Positions 36,248 to 45,525 are shown, counted from the stretch's first letter. The stretch: DNA of 64,000 nt from Erysipelotrichaceae bacterium (GCA_017405785.1 JAFQZR010000030.1:1-64000); one strand, 5' to 3'. Notes: generated by a model from the sequence alone, not told the origin. Translations and numbers: made by a program.

Positions 36248-36279
36248 ACAGGCAAGGGAGAAAGCTCTCCCTTACCTGT
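36248..36279 (-). other. Intercistronic hairpin between the BMP and ATPase genes
   Basis: A 14-base imperfect stem (ACAGGCAAGGGAGA with TCTCCCTTACCTGT) and a four-base loop, not followed by a T tract. Such stems after the binding-protein gene usually protect that mRNA part from decay and raise lipoprotein output above the transporter; that role is inference. Confidence 0.65.
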
Positions 36280-36292
36280 CAGATGTAAAATA

Positions 36293-37525
36293 TTACTTTT
36301 CGAAAATACCGTCGACGTAAATGCTGAATGATGGAGCACTTCTGAATTCTGATTCATGGAAGTAGCCGTCAAAGATGGCGTTCTTGTCAGCTGCATCATC
36401 AGTATCGAAGTCACCTGTTAAGTCGATCTTCAGTTCAGTCAGATGTTCGCCGTTTACAGTCCATGTTGATGTATCGAATACATGTAATTCACCGGACTTG
36501 ATGGCTGCGATGGCCTTGTCTACAGCTTCCTGAGTACCAGGAGCGCAGTTAGGACCTAAAGCAGTAATGGCAACAGCACCTGTCTTATAGCCTTCAGCCC
36601 AGTCAGTAGCGATCTTTTCGCCCTTGACTACCTGACCGAATGCATATGTGTAGTAAACAGCCCAGTTATTGGTTGCACTTGTTAAAGCTGCATTTGGAGC
36701 AACAGCTAACATGTCAACGTTGTAACCTACTGAGTAAGCAACTGTTCCCTTGGCTAAGGCAGCTTCAACTGCTGCAGGAGCACCTGTTGAGTCAGCATGC
36801 TGACCGATGATGACACAGTGATCTGCCATTAAGGTATTGGCTGTTTCACCTTCAGCTGTAATGTTGAACCATGAGTTAGTGAAGATAACTTCCATTGTTA
36901 CGTTAGGGAATACAGACTTAACACCCAGGAAGAATGCGGTAAAGCCGGAAACAACTTCTGCATACGGATATGCACCGACATAACCGATCAGAACCTTGCC
37001 ATCCTTGTAGCTTTCAGCTGGGATCTGTCCTGCTGCTTCCAGTTCAGCCAGCTTCATGCCGGCAACGATACCTGAAACATAACGTGACTCATAAACGTTG
37101 GTAAAGGCGTTTGAGAAGTTGTTAAGTCCGCTGAGTGCGGCGGTATCGCCTGTAGCTGCAACAAACTTGACATCAGGATACTCTGAAGCAGCCTGCTGCA
37201 TGAATGGCTGGTGGCCATAGCTGTTGGAGAATACGGCTTTGCAACCCTGTTCGACCAGGTCTACTGCAGAGTCATAGCAATCCTGTGATTCACCGATGGA
37301 GTATTTCCAGATGACCTGATCATCTGAGAGACCATTAGCCTTCATTGCTGCTCTGATGCCTTCCATGTGGGCAAAAGTGTAACCTTCGTTTTCATCGCCG
37401 ACCAGGATAACTCCTATTTTCAGCTTGTCTTCCTTTTCGCCGCCTTCTCCGCCACCGCCGTTGTTACAGCCGGTCATGGTGATGACTAATAAGGCAGCCA
37501 GTAATAGAGATAATAATTTCTTCAT
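36293..37525 (-). CDS. BMP-family nucleoside-binding lipoprotein
   Basis: 410 residues. Signal peptide with lipobox TMTGC and a Gly/Glu linker. The mature part has LKIGVILVGDENEGYTFAHM, EQGCKAVFSNSYGHQ, FVAATGD, and VIGQHADSTGA, all typical of the BMP (PnrA/TmpC/YufN) family, which bind purine nucleosides. The gene lies between xpt and the transporter ATPase, which supports a purine cargo. Confidence 0.93.
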   Translation of the reverse strand: MKKLLSLLLAALLVITMTGCNNGGGGEGGEKEDKLKIGVILVGDENEGYTFAHMEGIRAAMKANGLSDDQVIWKYSIGESQDCYDSAVDLVEQGCKAVFSNSYGHQPFMQQAASEYPDVKFVAATGDTAALSGLNNFSNAFTNVYESRYVSGIVAGMKLAELEAAGQIPAESYKDGKVLIGYVGAYPYAEVVSGFTAFFLGVKSVFPNVTMEVIFTNSWFNITAEGETANTLMADHCVIIGQHADSTGAPAAVEAALAKGTVAYSVGYNVDMLAVAPNAALTSATNNWAVYYTYAFGQVVKGEKIATDWAEGYKTGAVAITALGPNCAPGTQEAVDKAIAAIKSGELHVFDTSTWTVNGEHLTELKIDLTGDFDTDDAADKNAIFDGYFHESEFRSAPSFSIYVDGIFEK

Positions 37526-37554
37526 AAGTTTCCCTCCTTCTCTCTATTTTCTAT

Positions 37555-37583
37555 AACTGAAAGGATGATCAGTCCTTTTAGTT
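37555..37583 (-). other. Intercistronic hairpin between xpt and BMP genes
   Basis: AACTGAAAGGA / TCCTTTTAGTT (37555-37565 with 37573-37583), one mismatch, seven-base loop. No T tract follows on the minus strand, so probably an mRNA-processing or partial-termination element. No purine riboswitch core is visible. Confidence 0.5.
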
Positions 37584-37615
37584 AACATAAATGAAAAATT
37601 GAATCCGGTCCTATC

Positions 37616-38194
37616 CTACTGACAGAATTCAATTCCGTTTTCGACACTCATGCTCTTGATGCGCACTAAGCTTTCAACACGAATGCCCTTGCTTCTGATC
37701 ATATCGCCGCCAGGCTGATATGCCTTTTCAATTACCGCTCCGCAGCCGACAAGCTCGCAGCCTGCCTGCTGGGCTACTGAAATCAAGGCCTTTAAAGCCT
37801 CTCCGTTAGCCAGGAAATCATCAATTATCAGTACTTTGTCATTCTCGCTTAAATACTGTTTTGAAACAGAGATCACAAAGTCTGCACCTCTGGTATATGA
37901 GTGCAGCGGAGCATGATAAGCATCATTGCCCATGTTCTTGGCCTGACCCTTCTTGGCGAATACTACCGGGCAGTAATTAAAAAATTGTGAGGTCGCACAA
38001 CCGACAGCGATGCCAGAGGCTTCGATGGTCAGTATCTTTGTAACTTCACAATCTTTGAATCTTTCTTTGAAAGCGGTTCCAATCTCATTGAGGAAGGTTA
38101 CGTCAATTTGGTGGTTAAGAAAACTGTCTACTTTCAGTATGTCACCATCAAGGATTTTGCCGTCGGTAATAATGCGGTTTTTCAAGGCATCCAT
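37616..38194 (-). CDS. xpt: Xanthine phosphoribosyltransferase
   Basis: 192 residues, normal length. The PRPP motif is VLIIDDFLANGEALKALI; VDSFLNHQIDV at the start and VFAKKGQAKNMG in the middle are typical of Xpt. It converts xanthine to XMP. GAGGAGGT precedes the ATG. First gene of the purine unit and preceded by a strong promoter; unlike Bacillus xpt it lacks a recognisable guanine riboswitch. Confidence 0.95.
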   Translation of the reverse strand: MDALKNRIITDGKILDGDILKVDSFLNHQIDVTFLNEIGTAFKERFKDCEVTKILTIEASGIAVGCATSQFFNYCPVVFAKKGQAKNMGNDAYHAPLHSYTRGADFVISVSKQYLSENDKVLIIDDFLANGEALKALISVAQQAGCELVGCGAVIEKAYQPGGDMIRSKGIRVESLVRIKSMSVENGIEFCQ

Positions 38195-38233
38195 AACCAG
38201 TTACCTCCTCAAAAAATGAAAAAATATACTCCA

Positions 38234-38262
38234 ATTATCTTATAACTGCGCTGATTTTTCAA
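38234..38262 (-). promoter_or_regulatory. Sigma-A promoter of the xpt unit
   Basis: On the minus strand TTGAAA (38257-38262), 17-base spacer, GATAAT (38234-38239), 40 bases before the xpt start codon. Confidence 0.7.
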
Positions 38263-38292
38263 GAGAAATTATCGCCTTTTTTTCACAAAAAA

Positions 38293-38312
38293 ACAGGTAA
38301 GCATTTACCTGT
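38293..38312 (-). terminator. Terminator of rpoE
   Basis: Stem ACAGGTAA / TTACCTGT (38293-38300 with 38305-38312), then TTTTTTT on the minus strand. It separates rpoE from the xpt promoter. Confidence 0.9.
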
Positions 38313-38320
38313 ATTTTTGC

Positions 38321-38671
38321 TTAATCTAATGAGTCCAGATCGACCTTTCTCTCCTCGTCATCATCTTCGATATCGTCATAATCTTCGATGGTTGGCTCGT
38401 CTTCATCATCGCCTTCATCAAGCAGCAGTGAAGAATCGAACAGTACTTCAGACAGTTTGTGGTTGCTCTTGAGATCCCATACATTATTTTCCAGTGATGT
38501 GAATCTGGCATCCAGTGACAGGTCAGTGTAGAACTGGGAAATCTTCTTTCTGGCCTGTGCTTCATCATAGCCAAGCTGATCAACAACTACTTTCCACAGT
38601 TCCTTGAATGAGACACTGTGATTCATTGTTTTCAGATAATCATAGGCAACATCAATCGTTTTTACGCTCAT
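38321..38671 (-). CDS. rpoE: DNA-directed RNA polymerase delta subunit
   Basis: 116 residues. An N-terminal HARE-HTH-like domain (YDYLKTMNHSVSFKELWKVV ... FYTDLSLDARFTSL) is followed by the strongly acidic disordered tail (DEGDDEDEP, EDYDDIEDDDEE) that defines delta. It is a Bacillota-specific factor that speeds polymerase recycling and raises promoter selectivity. AGGAGG precedes the ATG. Monocistronic. Confidence 0.95.
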   Translation of the reverse strand: MSVKTIDVAYDYLKTMNHSVSFKELWKVVVDQLGYDEAQARKKISQFYTDLSLDARFTSLENNVWDLKSNHKLSEVLFDSSLLLDEGDDEDEPTIEDYDDIEDDDEERKVDLDSLD

Positions 38672-38730
38672 TAATAAATCGCCTCCTGTGTGGTATATAA
38701 AATTGTATCAATGCCTTTTTTACTGTACTG

Positions 38731-38758
38731 ATTATATATCATAACTGTAATATTGCAA
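38731..38758 (-). promoter_or_regulatory. Sigma-A promoter of rpoE
   Basis: Minus strand TTGCAA (38753-38758), 16 bases, TATAAT (38731-38736), 60 bases before the start codon. Confidence 0.65.
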
Positions 38759-38823
38759 TAGGAAAACACAAAATTTTTCAAAAACTTTTTTATGTTCCAA
38801 ATAACACACTTCAGATGTGTTTT

Positions 38824-39909
38824 TTATTGTTCTGTTAAGTAAAACGCAATGAGGTAATCAGTAACTTCACCGTAGGACTGAATACCGCTTTCCTGAGAGA
38901 AGGTTTTCAGATAGCGGTCATTGATCTCGTCAGATATATCCTGTAACGGTGATTCGTATTTCCGGTAGTATTCTCTGGTATCCTGACGGTCTTTCTGCAG
39001 CAACAGAACTCCTTCGTTGTCAGGATACTTCTTATATAGTTCCCGGGCCTTCTCACTGTCTGCTGCCCATAAGGAAGAGAACGTATAGGATAACGCATTA
39101 TAATATCCACTGTAAAGGAAATAATCATCATTACTGTTAATGCAGGCCATAAAAGCCGCATAGTTGGCTTCCTGTTCACTGGCTATTCCCAGCCTGTGAG
39201 CTGCTTCATGACACATCGTATATCCTAAAGGTATGGCAGGTACACTTCCCGGTACCCCTGCTTCCCCGCTCAGTGGCATGAACATGCCGACAATGCCGTT
39301 ATACATCAGGTATTCACCGACAACGGAGAGTTTCTTTACCGGTTTGCAGGATCCCGCAAATACCGGATACCTTTCCGCCAGTCTGGCATAACTGCTTCCG
39401 GCCTTTTCGGCAGTTTCATAGAAATCCGGATCAAGCGCTGCTTTATTACCGTCACGCTGTATTAACGGTGCATATTCTGCTGCCTTCAGCATGTAGTATT
39501 CACAGGCATCATACAGCTGCTGTACGCTGTATTCTCTTACATCAAGATTAAGATACTCAGACAGTTTCGGTGCGTAGTGATTAAGCATCCAGCCGTTAAC
39601 AGCCGAGAACACCAGAATGCACACAGCCAGTATTACCGTGGTAAGCCATTGAAAGAATGATTTCTTTTTAATTATTATCCTTACAGTATATATAATCAGT
39701 AAAACCGCAAGCAGGATCATCAGTATATCCCATACTGCCACCTTCACAACGGAACACACATTTCCCAGCATCGCGATCCACTTCTGAGAGATCTTTCGGT
39801 AAAACGGAAAGAAAAAAGACGGGAACTGTTTGAACAGGATCATGTTTATTCCCGATACTGCCAGCAGGATCAATGATAACAGTGCTTTTATCTTTACTGA
39901 TTTCTTCAT
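38824..39909 (-). CDS. DUF3810 membrane protein with zinc-protease-like motif
   Basis: 361 residues. Three N-terminal helices are followed by an extracytoplasmic domain containing YTMCHEAAHRLGIASEQEAN and YAAFMACINSNDDYFLYSGY, the core of the DUF3810 family. HExxH plus a downstream Glu is a gluzincin-like zinc site, so a protease is possible but no activity is known. A weak hairpin (38803-38821) lies after the stop. Monocistronic. Confidence 0.85.
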   Translation of the reverse strand: MKKSVKIKALLSLILLAVSGINMILFKQFPSFFFPFYRKISQKWIAMLGNVCSVVKVAVWDILMILLAVLLIIYTVRIIIKKKSFFQWLTTVILAVCILVFSAVNGWMLNHYAPKLSEYLNLDVREYSVQQLYDACEYYMLKAAEYAPLIQRDGNKAALDPDFYETAEKAGSSYARLAERYPVFAGSCKPVKKLSVVGEYLMYNGIVGMFMPLSGEAGVPGSVPAIPLGYTMCHEAAHRLGIASEQEANYAAFMACINSNDDYFLYSGYYNALSYTFSSLWAADSEKARELYKKYPDNEGVLLLQKDRQDTREYYRKYESPLQDISDEINDRYLKTFSQESGIQSYGEVTDYLIAFYLTEQ

Positions 39910-39949
39910 TTTCAGCCTCTTATTCAGTATTATACATTCTTACCGCATG

Positions 39950-39974
39950 AAAAAACAGCTTTCCGTAAAGCTGT
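39950..39974 (-). terminator. Terminator of the AT-rich lipoprotein gene
   Basis: Stem ACAGCTTT / AAAGCTGT (39955-39962 with 39967-39974), followed on the minus strand by TTTTTTC. It lies about 92 bases after the lipoprotein stop and before DUF3810. Confidence 0.85.
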
Positions 39975-40066
39975 CCTTCCCAAAAAGAATTACTGTGACT
40001 GAAACCGTGCAATGTTTCTCATGGATCTCTGTAACAAAAATTATACAGTTTATATGTTTATTGAAG

Positions 40067-41254
40067 TTATTCGTTATGAATTATAAAGCCATCGTGTGTA
40101 TTATACTTTTCGTCTTTGGACTTAATGTAATAGAATGTACCTTTTTCACCTATTCCGATCAGCTTTATAAAGAATTTATCACATTCTACTTCTGCATTCA
40201 CTTCATAAGTATTATTGGTAAATGATCTAAAATACTCAGAAAGAGTCTGTTCATTTTCCTCTTCAACGTCAAACTCTTTAAATATCTCACTCATTGAAGT
40301 GGTATCAGGAGCTGCATATACACCATAATCAATTTCTGATGGATCGTTCTTATAATCAAATGTTTTCGAATGTGGGTACGACAACAACATGAAACCATTT
40401 GTGCTGACTATTTCATACAGATTATCAGATATCTTTTCAAATGCTTCAGGAGCATGTTTGACCATCATCTCTCTGTTGAAATCAAACAGTTCACTGTATG
40501 GATTACTTGTGACCCAATAACCTTCTGAAACAAAACATTGTCCTCCAAGCGGTTCATATCCTTTCATGCCGTATCTATCGTTTCCAATAGTAACGCCATA
40601 AGAATACTGAGGTATAAAGCCTATTACATCATCCTGGAATTCTGCATATCTGCATCCCGCTGTTGAGGAAAGCAGTTTGATAAATCTTAATGATTCATTA
40701 TATGAAAGATCACATGAGTAAGTGGATGCCAGATATCCTGCACTTCCTTTGACTTCCGGAACCTTAAATGCAATCCTCTCTGTATGATCATATTGTATTT
40801 TTTCAGGCAGTTTACCTGAAAAATCCTTTGCTTTTGTTACTGCACCAGTCCTGAAGTTAATAACCTGGTCTCCTGCATAACCATGGAAGATTCCTCCATT
40901 AACAAATATGGCAAACTCTGATGAATCAATCTCCCACAGCTGTTTTATATTGTCTTCTAAATTACTTGGATAAGAAAAACCCCAGTTATTATGTGCCTCC
41001 GTAACCTCACAGAAATGTATCAGCTCATTGTTTTCATAGACAGGATAAACATACATGGTATAATCATCTATTCCACTAATACCTATGCCATTTCCTAATG
41101 AAGTGTTTTCCAAATCTTCGATATCAAACCATAACTCATATCCAAAATGCTCACAAACATAAGAATCAAACGAGTCACGCTTCCCTTCAATGTCTGTTAC
41201 TGAACATCCGAAAAGCAATATAGCGAATATGATTACAAATATCACTTTTTTCAT
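40067..41254 (-). CDS. Lipoprotein of unknown function, AT-rich
   Basis: 395 residues from the ATG at 41252-41254, giving a clean lipoprotein signal (MKKVIFVIIFAILLFGC) with Cys17; a longer frame begins at 41278. The mature domain is Tyr/Phe-rich with no family I recognise; one part (SSEFAIFVNGGIFHGYAGDQ) suggests a beta-rich fold. Base composition is more AT-rich than the genes on either side, and the ribosome site is poor, hinting at transfer. A membrane-gene fragment lies directly upstream. Confidence 0.75.
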   Translation of the reverse strand: MKKVIFVIIFAILLFGCSVTDIEGKRDSFDSYVCEHFGYELWFDIEDLENTSLGNGIGISGIDDYTMYVYPVYENNELIHFCEVTEAHNNWGFSYPSNLEDNIKQLWEIDSSEFAIFVNGGIFHGYAGDQVINFRTGAVTKAKDFSGKLPEKIQYDHTERIAFKVPEVKGSAGYLASTYSCDLSYNESLRFIKLLSSTAGCRYAEFQDDVIGFIPQYSYGVTIGNDRYGMKGYEPLGGQCFVSEGYWVTSNPYSELFDFNREMMVKHAPEAFEKISDNLYEIVSTNGFMLLSYPHSKTFDYKNDPSEIDYGVYAAPDTTSMSEIFKEFDVEEENEQTLSEYFRSFTNNTYEVNAEVECDKFFIKLIGIGEKGTFYYIKSKDEKYNTHDGFIIHNE

Positions 41255-41449
41255 CTTTTCAATACCTACTCCTATCACTTGTTTTCATATTAATTCCTGG
41301 TATGATTTGGCAACCACTTACAGGAATACTTATGTATCACGCCTAATTTTCAAATCATAATTACTCTTTTTTCAATTCCATTATTACAGATACTTCTTTA
41401 AATGATTTTATGAATTTATGAACAGCACAAATGAAGTCATTTTTGATTA

Positions 41450-41600
41450 TTAGTTCTCAGTTCTCTGGAAAAACATATTATTAAAGTCTCTTTGATTGGA
41501 AAAACTATCTATTATAGCGTTAAGGAACATTGATAAAAGAGCCATAGCGAAACAAATGGACAGAATTGCAACTAAAGCAATAAAGGTTATCTTACTTCTA
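41450..41600 (-). pseudogene. C-terminal fragment of a membrane protein gene
   Basis: In the 332 bases between cobB and the lipoprotein ATG, a minus-strand frame reads SKITFIALVAILSICFAMAL, LSMFLNAIIDSFSNQRDFNN, MFFQRTEN and stops at 41450. It is one transmembrane helix plus a polar tail, with no plausible start codon or ribosome site at its head; the frame enters from inside cobB. It looks like the 3' end of a lost gene. Nothing else was seen in the gap except AT-rich promoter-like sequence for the lipoprotein. Confidence 0.45.
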
Positions 41601-42318
41601 TCTGACTCATGACCTTGCCGACAGAATCATAGATTGCCAGATCGGCACTGCCGTCCATGGAAGTGCGGCTCTTATTGATAATGACCAGATACTTGCCGTT
41701 GAAGTATCTTACATAGCTGGCAGCCGGATAGACAACCAGTGAAGTTCCGGTGATGACCAGACAGTCAGCACGGGAGATCATGTCAATGGCACGGTAGATC
41801 GTTGTCTCATCCAGTGGTTCCTCATAAAGAACGACATCCGGTTTGATGATACCGCCGCAGCTGCAGCGCGGAACATTGTCCATGTCCAGAATATCATCCA
41901 GACTGTAATACTTCCCGCATCTTTCACAGTAGTTTTTAGCCGTTGTTCCGTGCAGTTCACAGACATTTACACTGCCGGCAGCACTGTGCAGTCCATCAAT
42001 GTTCTGAGTAACAACACCCAGAGCCTTGCCCTTTTTTTCAAATTCAGCCATCTTCAGATGAGCCGGATTAGGTTTGACACCTCTGATGATCATTTTGTCG
42101 CGGTAGAAACGGTAGAATTCCTCCGGATTAGCTCTGAAGAAAGAATGGGAAATGATTTCTTCAGGCGGATATTTGTATTTCATGTTATACAGGCCGTCAA
42201 CACTGCGGAAATCAGGTATTCCGCTTTCCGTTGATACACCGGCACCGGTAAAGAACACTATTTTCTTGCTGTCGTCAAAAATCTCCTGCAGTCTTTCAAT
42301 TTCATTCATGATATTCAT
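41587..42318 (-). CDS. cobB: NAD-dependent protein deacylase, Sir2 family
   Basis: 243 residues. The NAD site GAGVSTESGIPDFRS, the TQNIDGLHSAAG motif with the catalytic His in VCELHGT, and the zinc ribbon CERCGKYY and PRCSCGG are complete. It removes acyl groups from lysines using NAD. It is the last gene of the long glycine-cleavage/nagA unit, 29 bases after nagA. Confidence 0.95.
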   Translation of the reverse strand: MNIMNEIERLQEIFDDSKKIVFFTGAGVSTESGIPDFRSVDGLYNMKYKYPPEEIISHSFFRANPEEFYRFYRDKMIIRGVKPNPAHLKMAEFEKKGKALGVVTQNIDGLHSAAGSVNVCELHGTTAKNYCERCGKYYSLDDILDMDNVPRCSCGGIIKPDVVLYEEPLDETTIYRAIDMISRADCLVITGTSLVVYPAASYVRYFNGKYLVIINKSRTSMDGSADLAIYDSVGKVMSQIEVR

Positions 42319-42347
42319 CTCTTTTCTGCTTTAATTATACCGCTAAA

Positions 42348-43493
42348 TCAATCCCGATTATAGAAAACCTTACCGTCAATTATCGTGATAATGACGTTGT
42401 AGTCTTCATCCATCAGAACCAGATCGCTCTTTCTGCCGACTTCGATCTTGCCTCTGTCAGTGACATTCAAACAGGAAGCCACATTTTCCCGGTACAAACT
42501 GCCTACTTCTTCCATGGTCAGATGGCATCTGTCCCTGGCAGCCTTGAGGATCTCGCTCATTGTCATGTTGCCGGAATTGATGTATCCGTCTTCACTGTAA
42601 ATGAATCCGTCCTTGGCAGTGATCTTCTTGCCATTGACAATGTGCACGCCGTCAGGCAAGCCTGAGGCCGATGACATATCAGTTACACCGTAGACATTAT
42701 TCAGTCCCTTGATCTTGATCAGGATGTGAACCCAGACCGGATTGACATGATAACCGTCACAGGTCAGCTGGGCCTTGATCCTGTCGTCATAGAGAACAGC
42801 GGCTGCTGCCCCTGCTTCTCTGTGATGCATGGCCTTGAAACCGTTGAACATGTGGTCAGCCTGACATAAGCCATGATCAGCTGCCTTAAAGACATCGTCA
42901 GAAGATGCTTCGGTATTGCCTACGGTAGGCATTACTCCTTTGGAAACCATGTAGTCACACCATTCAATGCTGCCTTCCAGATCCGGAGAAACATGGAATA
43001 AGGCGACATCACTGTAGTCATTATCCACCAGCCAGTCAGTATGCTCCCTGGATGGATTGACTGCTTCAGCTGTCATGTATCTCTTTAATGAAGGATAGAC
43101 ACCTTCAAACTGGAAGTCACCGATCCTGCAGCCCTCATACTTCCCTCGCAGCGGTCTTAACTCTCTGACACTTTTAGCTATGCCCGGATAATCCGTGCCT
43201 GCCAAAGTCGGATAGACAGTGGTAACACCGCACTGCGGCAGTTTCCTTACCAGCCATTCAATTCTGTCAGCGAAGCTGCCCAGTTCATTGTCTTCGTGAT
43301 AAGTGAATCCTCTGAACCAGCCTCCGTGGTTATGACAGTCGATCAGCCCGGCATAAAGGTAATTACCTTTGGCATCAATGATTTCATCATCCTTCAGATC
43401 ATGACCGATGGCAATAATGCCGTTACGGTCAAACTGGACTTCATTGTCTGTAAAATGCCCGTCAATGAATACTTTTGCGTTTACTATTTTCAT
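42348..43493 (-). CDS. nagA: N-acetylglucosamine-6-phosphate deacetylase
   Basis: 381 residues. Metal and substrate motifs are present: LIDCHNHGGWFRGF, VGNTEASSDD, HMFNGFKAMHHREAG, CDGYHVNPVW and VTDMSSASGLPDG (catalytic Asp). It deacetylates GlcNAc-6-P to glucosamine-6-P in cell-wall and amino-sugar recycling. No nagB is adjacent; the SIS protein at about 56 kb could do a related job. The gene lies 12 bases after the YdcF-like gene. Confidence 0.93.
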   Translation of the reverse strand: MKIVNAKVFIDGHFTDNEVQFDRNGIIAIGHDLKDDEIIDAKGNYLYAGLIDCHNHGGWFRGFTYHEDNELGSFADRIEWLVRKLPQCGVTTVYPTLAGTDYPGIAKSVRELRPLRGKYEGCRIGDFQFEGVYPSLKRYMTAEAVNPSREHTDWLVDNDYSDVALFHVSPDLEGSIEWCDYMVSKGVMPTVGNTEASSDDVFKAADHGLCQADHMFNGFKAMHHREAGAAAAVLYDDRIKAQLTCDGYHVNPVWVHILIKIKGLNNVYGVTDMSSASGLPDGVHIVNGKKITAKDGFIYSEDGYINSGNMTMSEILKAARDRCHLTMEEVGSLYRENVASCLNVTDRGKIEVGRKSDLVLMDEDYNVIITIIDGKVFYNRD

Positions 43494-43505
43494 CAGCGTT
43501 CTCCT

Positions 43506-44120
43506 TTACTTTTCCGTATGTTGTGCCTGCGGTTTAACTGTCATCCAGGCGAATTCCTTCACTCTGGCCAGAATCTCTCTGGCAAAATAAATCGGGTTGC
43601 GGGCATACCACTGCAAGTCACTGGCAATACCCACGGCTTCAATTCCCAGCCCTCTGGCTATATACAGAGATCTGTACAGATGATAAGGCTGGGTTACTAT
43701 TACGGCTTTATTACAGCCATAGACATTCTTCAGTCGCCACAGAGAATCATAGGTAGACAGACCCCAGCGGTCTTTTTCTATGGCTTCTTGGGGCCGTCCC
43801 AGTCTGATGGCATAATTCTTCATTACCGTCGGTTCATCGTGGTAATCATACTGATTGTCACCTGACATCAGAATATATCCGATGTTACCGGCTTTATAAG
43901 CTTCCACACCCATGATTATGCGGTCGCGTAAAAGGGGAGAAGGTTCATCTCCCCATATACCTGCACCTAAAACCAGGACACAGTCATAATCCTTTCCTTC
44001 AAGATCTTCCACGGTGCGGAACTTCTTAAAAGTAACCGCCACCATGTAGACATTGATCAGTGCGATTATCAGGGCACCGGCCAGTATCAGCTTAAGCAGA
44101 AGCTTCAGTGTCCTTTTCAT
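43506..44120 (-). CDS. YdcF/SanA-like DUF218 membrane-anchored protein
   Basis: 204 residues from the ATG at 44118-44120, overlapping the gcvPB end by 29 bases; a longer frame starts at 44159 but lies deeper in gcvPB. One N-terminal helix, then CVLVLGAGIWGDEPSPLLRD, LMSGDNQYDYHDEP and DRWGLSTYDSLWRLK, as in the ElyC/SanA/YdcF family linked to envelope permeability. The catalytic role is unproven. Position between gcvPB and nagA suggests coexpression rather than shared function. Confidence 0.88.
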   Translation of the reverse strand: MKRTLKLLLKLILAGALIIALINVYMVAVTFKKFRTVEDLEGKDYDCVLVLGAGIWGDEPSPLLRDRIIMGVEAYKAGNIGYILMSGDNQYDYHDEPTVMKNYAIRLGRPQEAIEKDRWGLSTYDSLWRLKNVYGCNKAVIVTQPYHLYRSLYIARGLGIEAVGIASDLQWYARNPIYFAREILARVKEFAWMTVKPQAQHTEK

Positions 44121-45525
44121 ATCTGAGAACCGGATTGCGGGCCGCTCTGACTTCATCACACTGGCTGACTACAGTTGAATGCGGAACGCCCTTGAAGTAT
44201 TCCGGATCACTGTAAGCCAGTCCGTGGAGATGACGCAGTACCTCAGCACAGCGGTCAAGAGTTTCCCTGCTCTCCGTTTCGGTCGGTTCAAACATCAGTG
44301 CCTCATGTACGATCAGCGGGAAGTACATGGTAGGAGGATGGATCTCGAAGTCCAGTAAAGCCTTGGCAACGTCCTTGGCTGAGACTCCGGTTTCGTCCTT
44401 CAGTCTCTGCAGCGATAAGACAAACTCATGCATGCATACTCTGTCATAGGATACATCATAGATGTCCTTGATCTTATGCAGCAGATAGTTGGCATTCAGT
44501 ACGGCATTCTCAGAGGCCAGCTTCAGTCCGTCAGCACCCATGACCTTGATATAGGTCAGAGCCTTCATGCAGACCAAGAAGTTACAATAGAAGCTTCTTA
44601 CTGATCCAATGCTGTCTTCACTGTTTTCAAAGCCGTTTTCACCGATGACCGGTTCAGGCAGATGCTTGGCTAAGAATGACTTGCAGCCAACCGGACCTGA
44701 GCCCGGACCGCCGCCGCCATGAGGAGTTGCGAAGGTCTTATGCAGATTCAGGTGAATGACGTCAAAGCCGATGTCACCAGGTCTGACCAGACCCATGACA
44801 GCGTTCAGGTTGGCGCCGTCATAATAACATAAGCCACCGGCTTCATGGACAATGCGGGTTATCTCCTGAATGTTTTCATCAAACAGACCTAGGGTATTAG
44901 GGTTTGTCAGCATCAATGCTGCTGTATGTTCACCGACGGCTGCCTGTAAGCTTTCCAGATCAACACCGCCGTTTTCATTCGACTTTACAGCTACTACCTT
45001 CAGACCGTTCATGGCAGCTGAAGCCGGATTGGTTCCGTGAGCTGAGTCAGGGATGATGACTTCGTTTCTTTCCGGCATGCCATTGGAAACAAAGTACTTT
45101 CTGATTATCTGCATTCCGGTGAATTCACCGTGTGCACCGGCTGCCGGCTTGAGTGTCATGGCATCCATGCCGGTCAGATCACATAATGCATCCTGCAGCT
45201 GTTTCAGGGCCTTTAAGGCGCCCTTTACCGTTGAAGCAGGCTGTAACGGATGGATCTCGTTAAATCCCTCCAGAGCGGCTACTTCTTCGTTGATCTTCGG
45301 GTTGTACTTCATCGTACATGAACCTAAAGGATAGAAACCGTTATCGACACCGAAAGCCTTGCGGGAAAGACCCATGTAATGTCTTACCAGATCTACTTCG
45401 GCGACTTCCGGCAGTTCGAGGTTTTTACGGACGTGCCCGTCAGAGAGCTTGTACTGGTGAACGCCTCTGTCCGGGAATACGGCACATCTTCTGTTGGCTT
45501 TGCTTAATTCAAATATCACAGACAT
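44092..45525 (-). CDS. gcvPB: Glycine dehydrogenase (decarboxylating) subunit 2
   Basis: 477 residues. The PLP lysine sits in INLHKTFATPHGGGGPGSGP-like sequence (NLHKTFATPHGGG), with HGEFTGMQII and DSAHGTNPASAAMNG earlier. Together with GcvPA it forms the P-protein that decarboxylates glycine and loads the aminomethyl group on GcvH. Its start overlaps the gcvPA stop by one base. Confidence 0.97.
   Translation of the reverse strand: MSVIFELSKANRRCAVFPDRGVHQYKLSDGHVRKNLELPEVAEVDLVRHYMGLSRKAFGVDNGFYPLGSCTMKYNPKINEEVAALEGFNEIHPLQPASTVKGALKALKQLQDALCDLTGMDAMTLKPAAGAHGEFTGMQIIRKYFVSNGMPERNEVIIPDSAHGTNPASAAMNGLKVVAVKSNENGGVDLESLQAAVGEHTAALMLTNPNTLGLFDENIQEITRIVHEAGGLCYYDGANLNAVMGLVRPGDIGFDVIHLNLHKTFATPHGGGGPGSGPVGCKSFLAKHLPEPVIGENGFENSEDSIGSVRSFYCNFLVCMKALTYIKVMGADGLKLASENAVLNANYLLHKIKDIYDVSYDRVCMHEFVLSLQRLKDETGVSAKDVAKALLDFEIHPPTMYFPLIVHEALMFEPTETESRETLDRCAEVLRHLHGLAYSDPEYFKGVPHSTVVSQCDEVRAARNPVLRYEKDTEASA

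Noticed and set aside
38195-38320. Purine riboswitch before xpt
   Set aside because: The leader is only about 30 bases between promoter and start codon and has no aptamer-like three-way junction.
40067-41600. Toxin-immunity or secretion island
   Set aside because: Only one lipoprotein and one gene fragment are present, with no secretion-system or toxin motif to support it.
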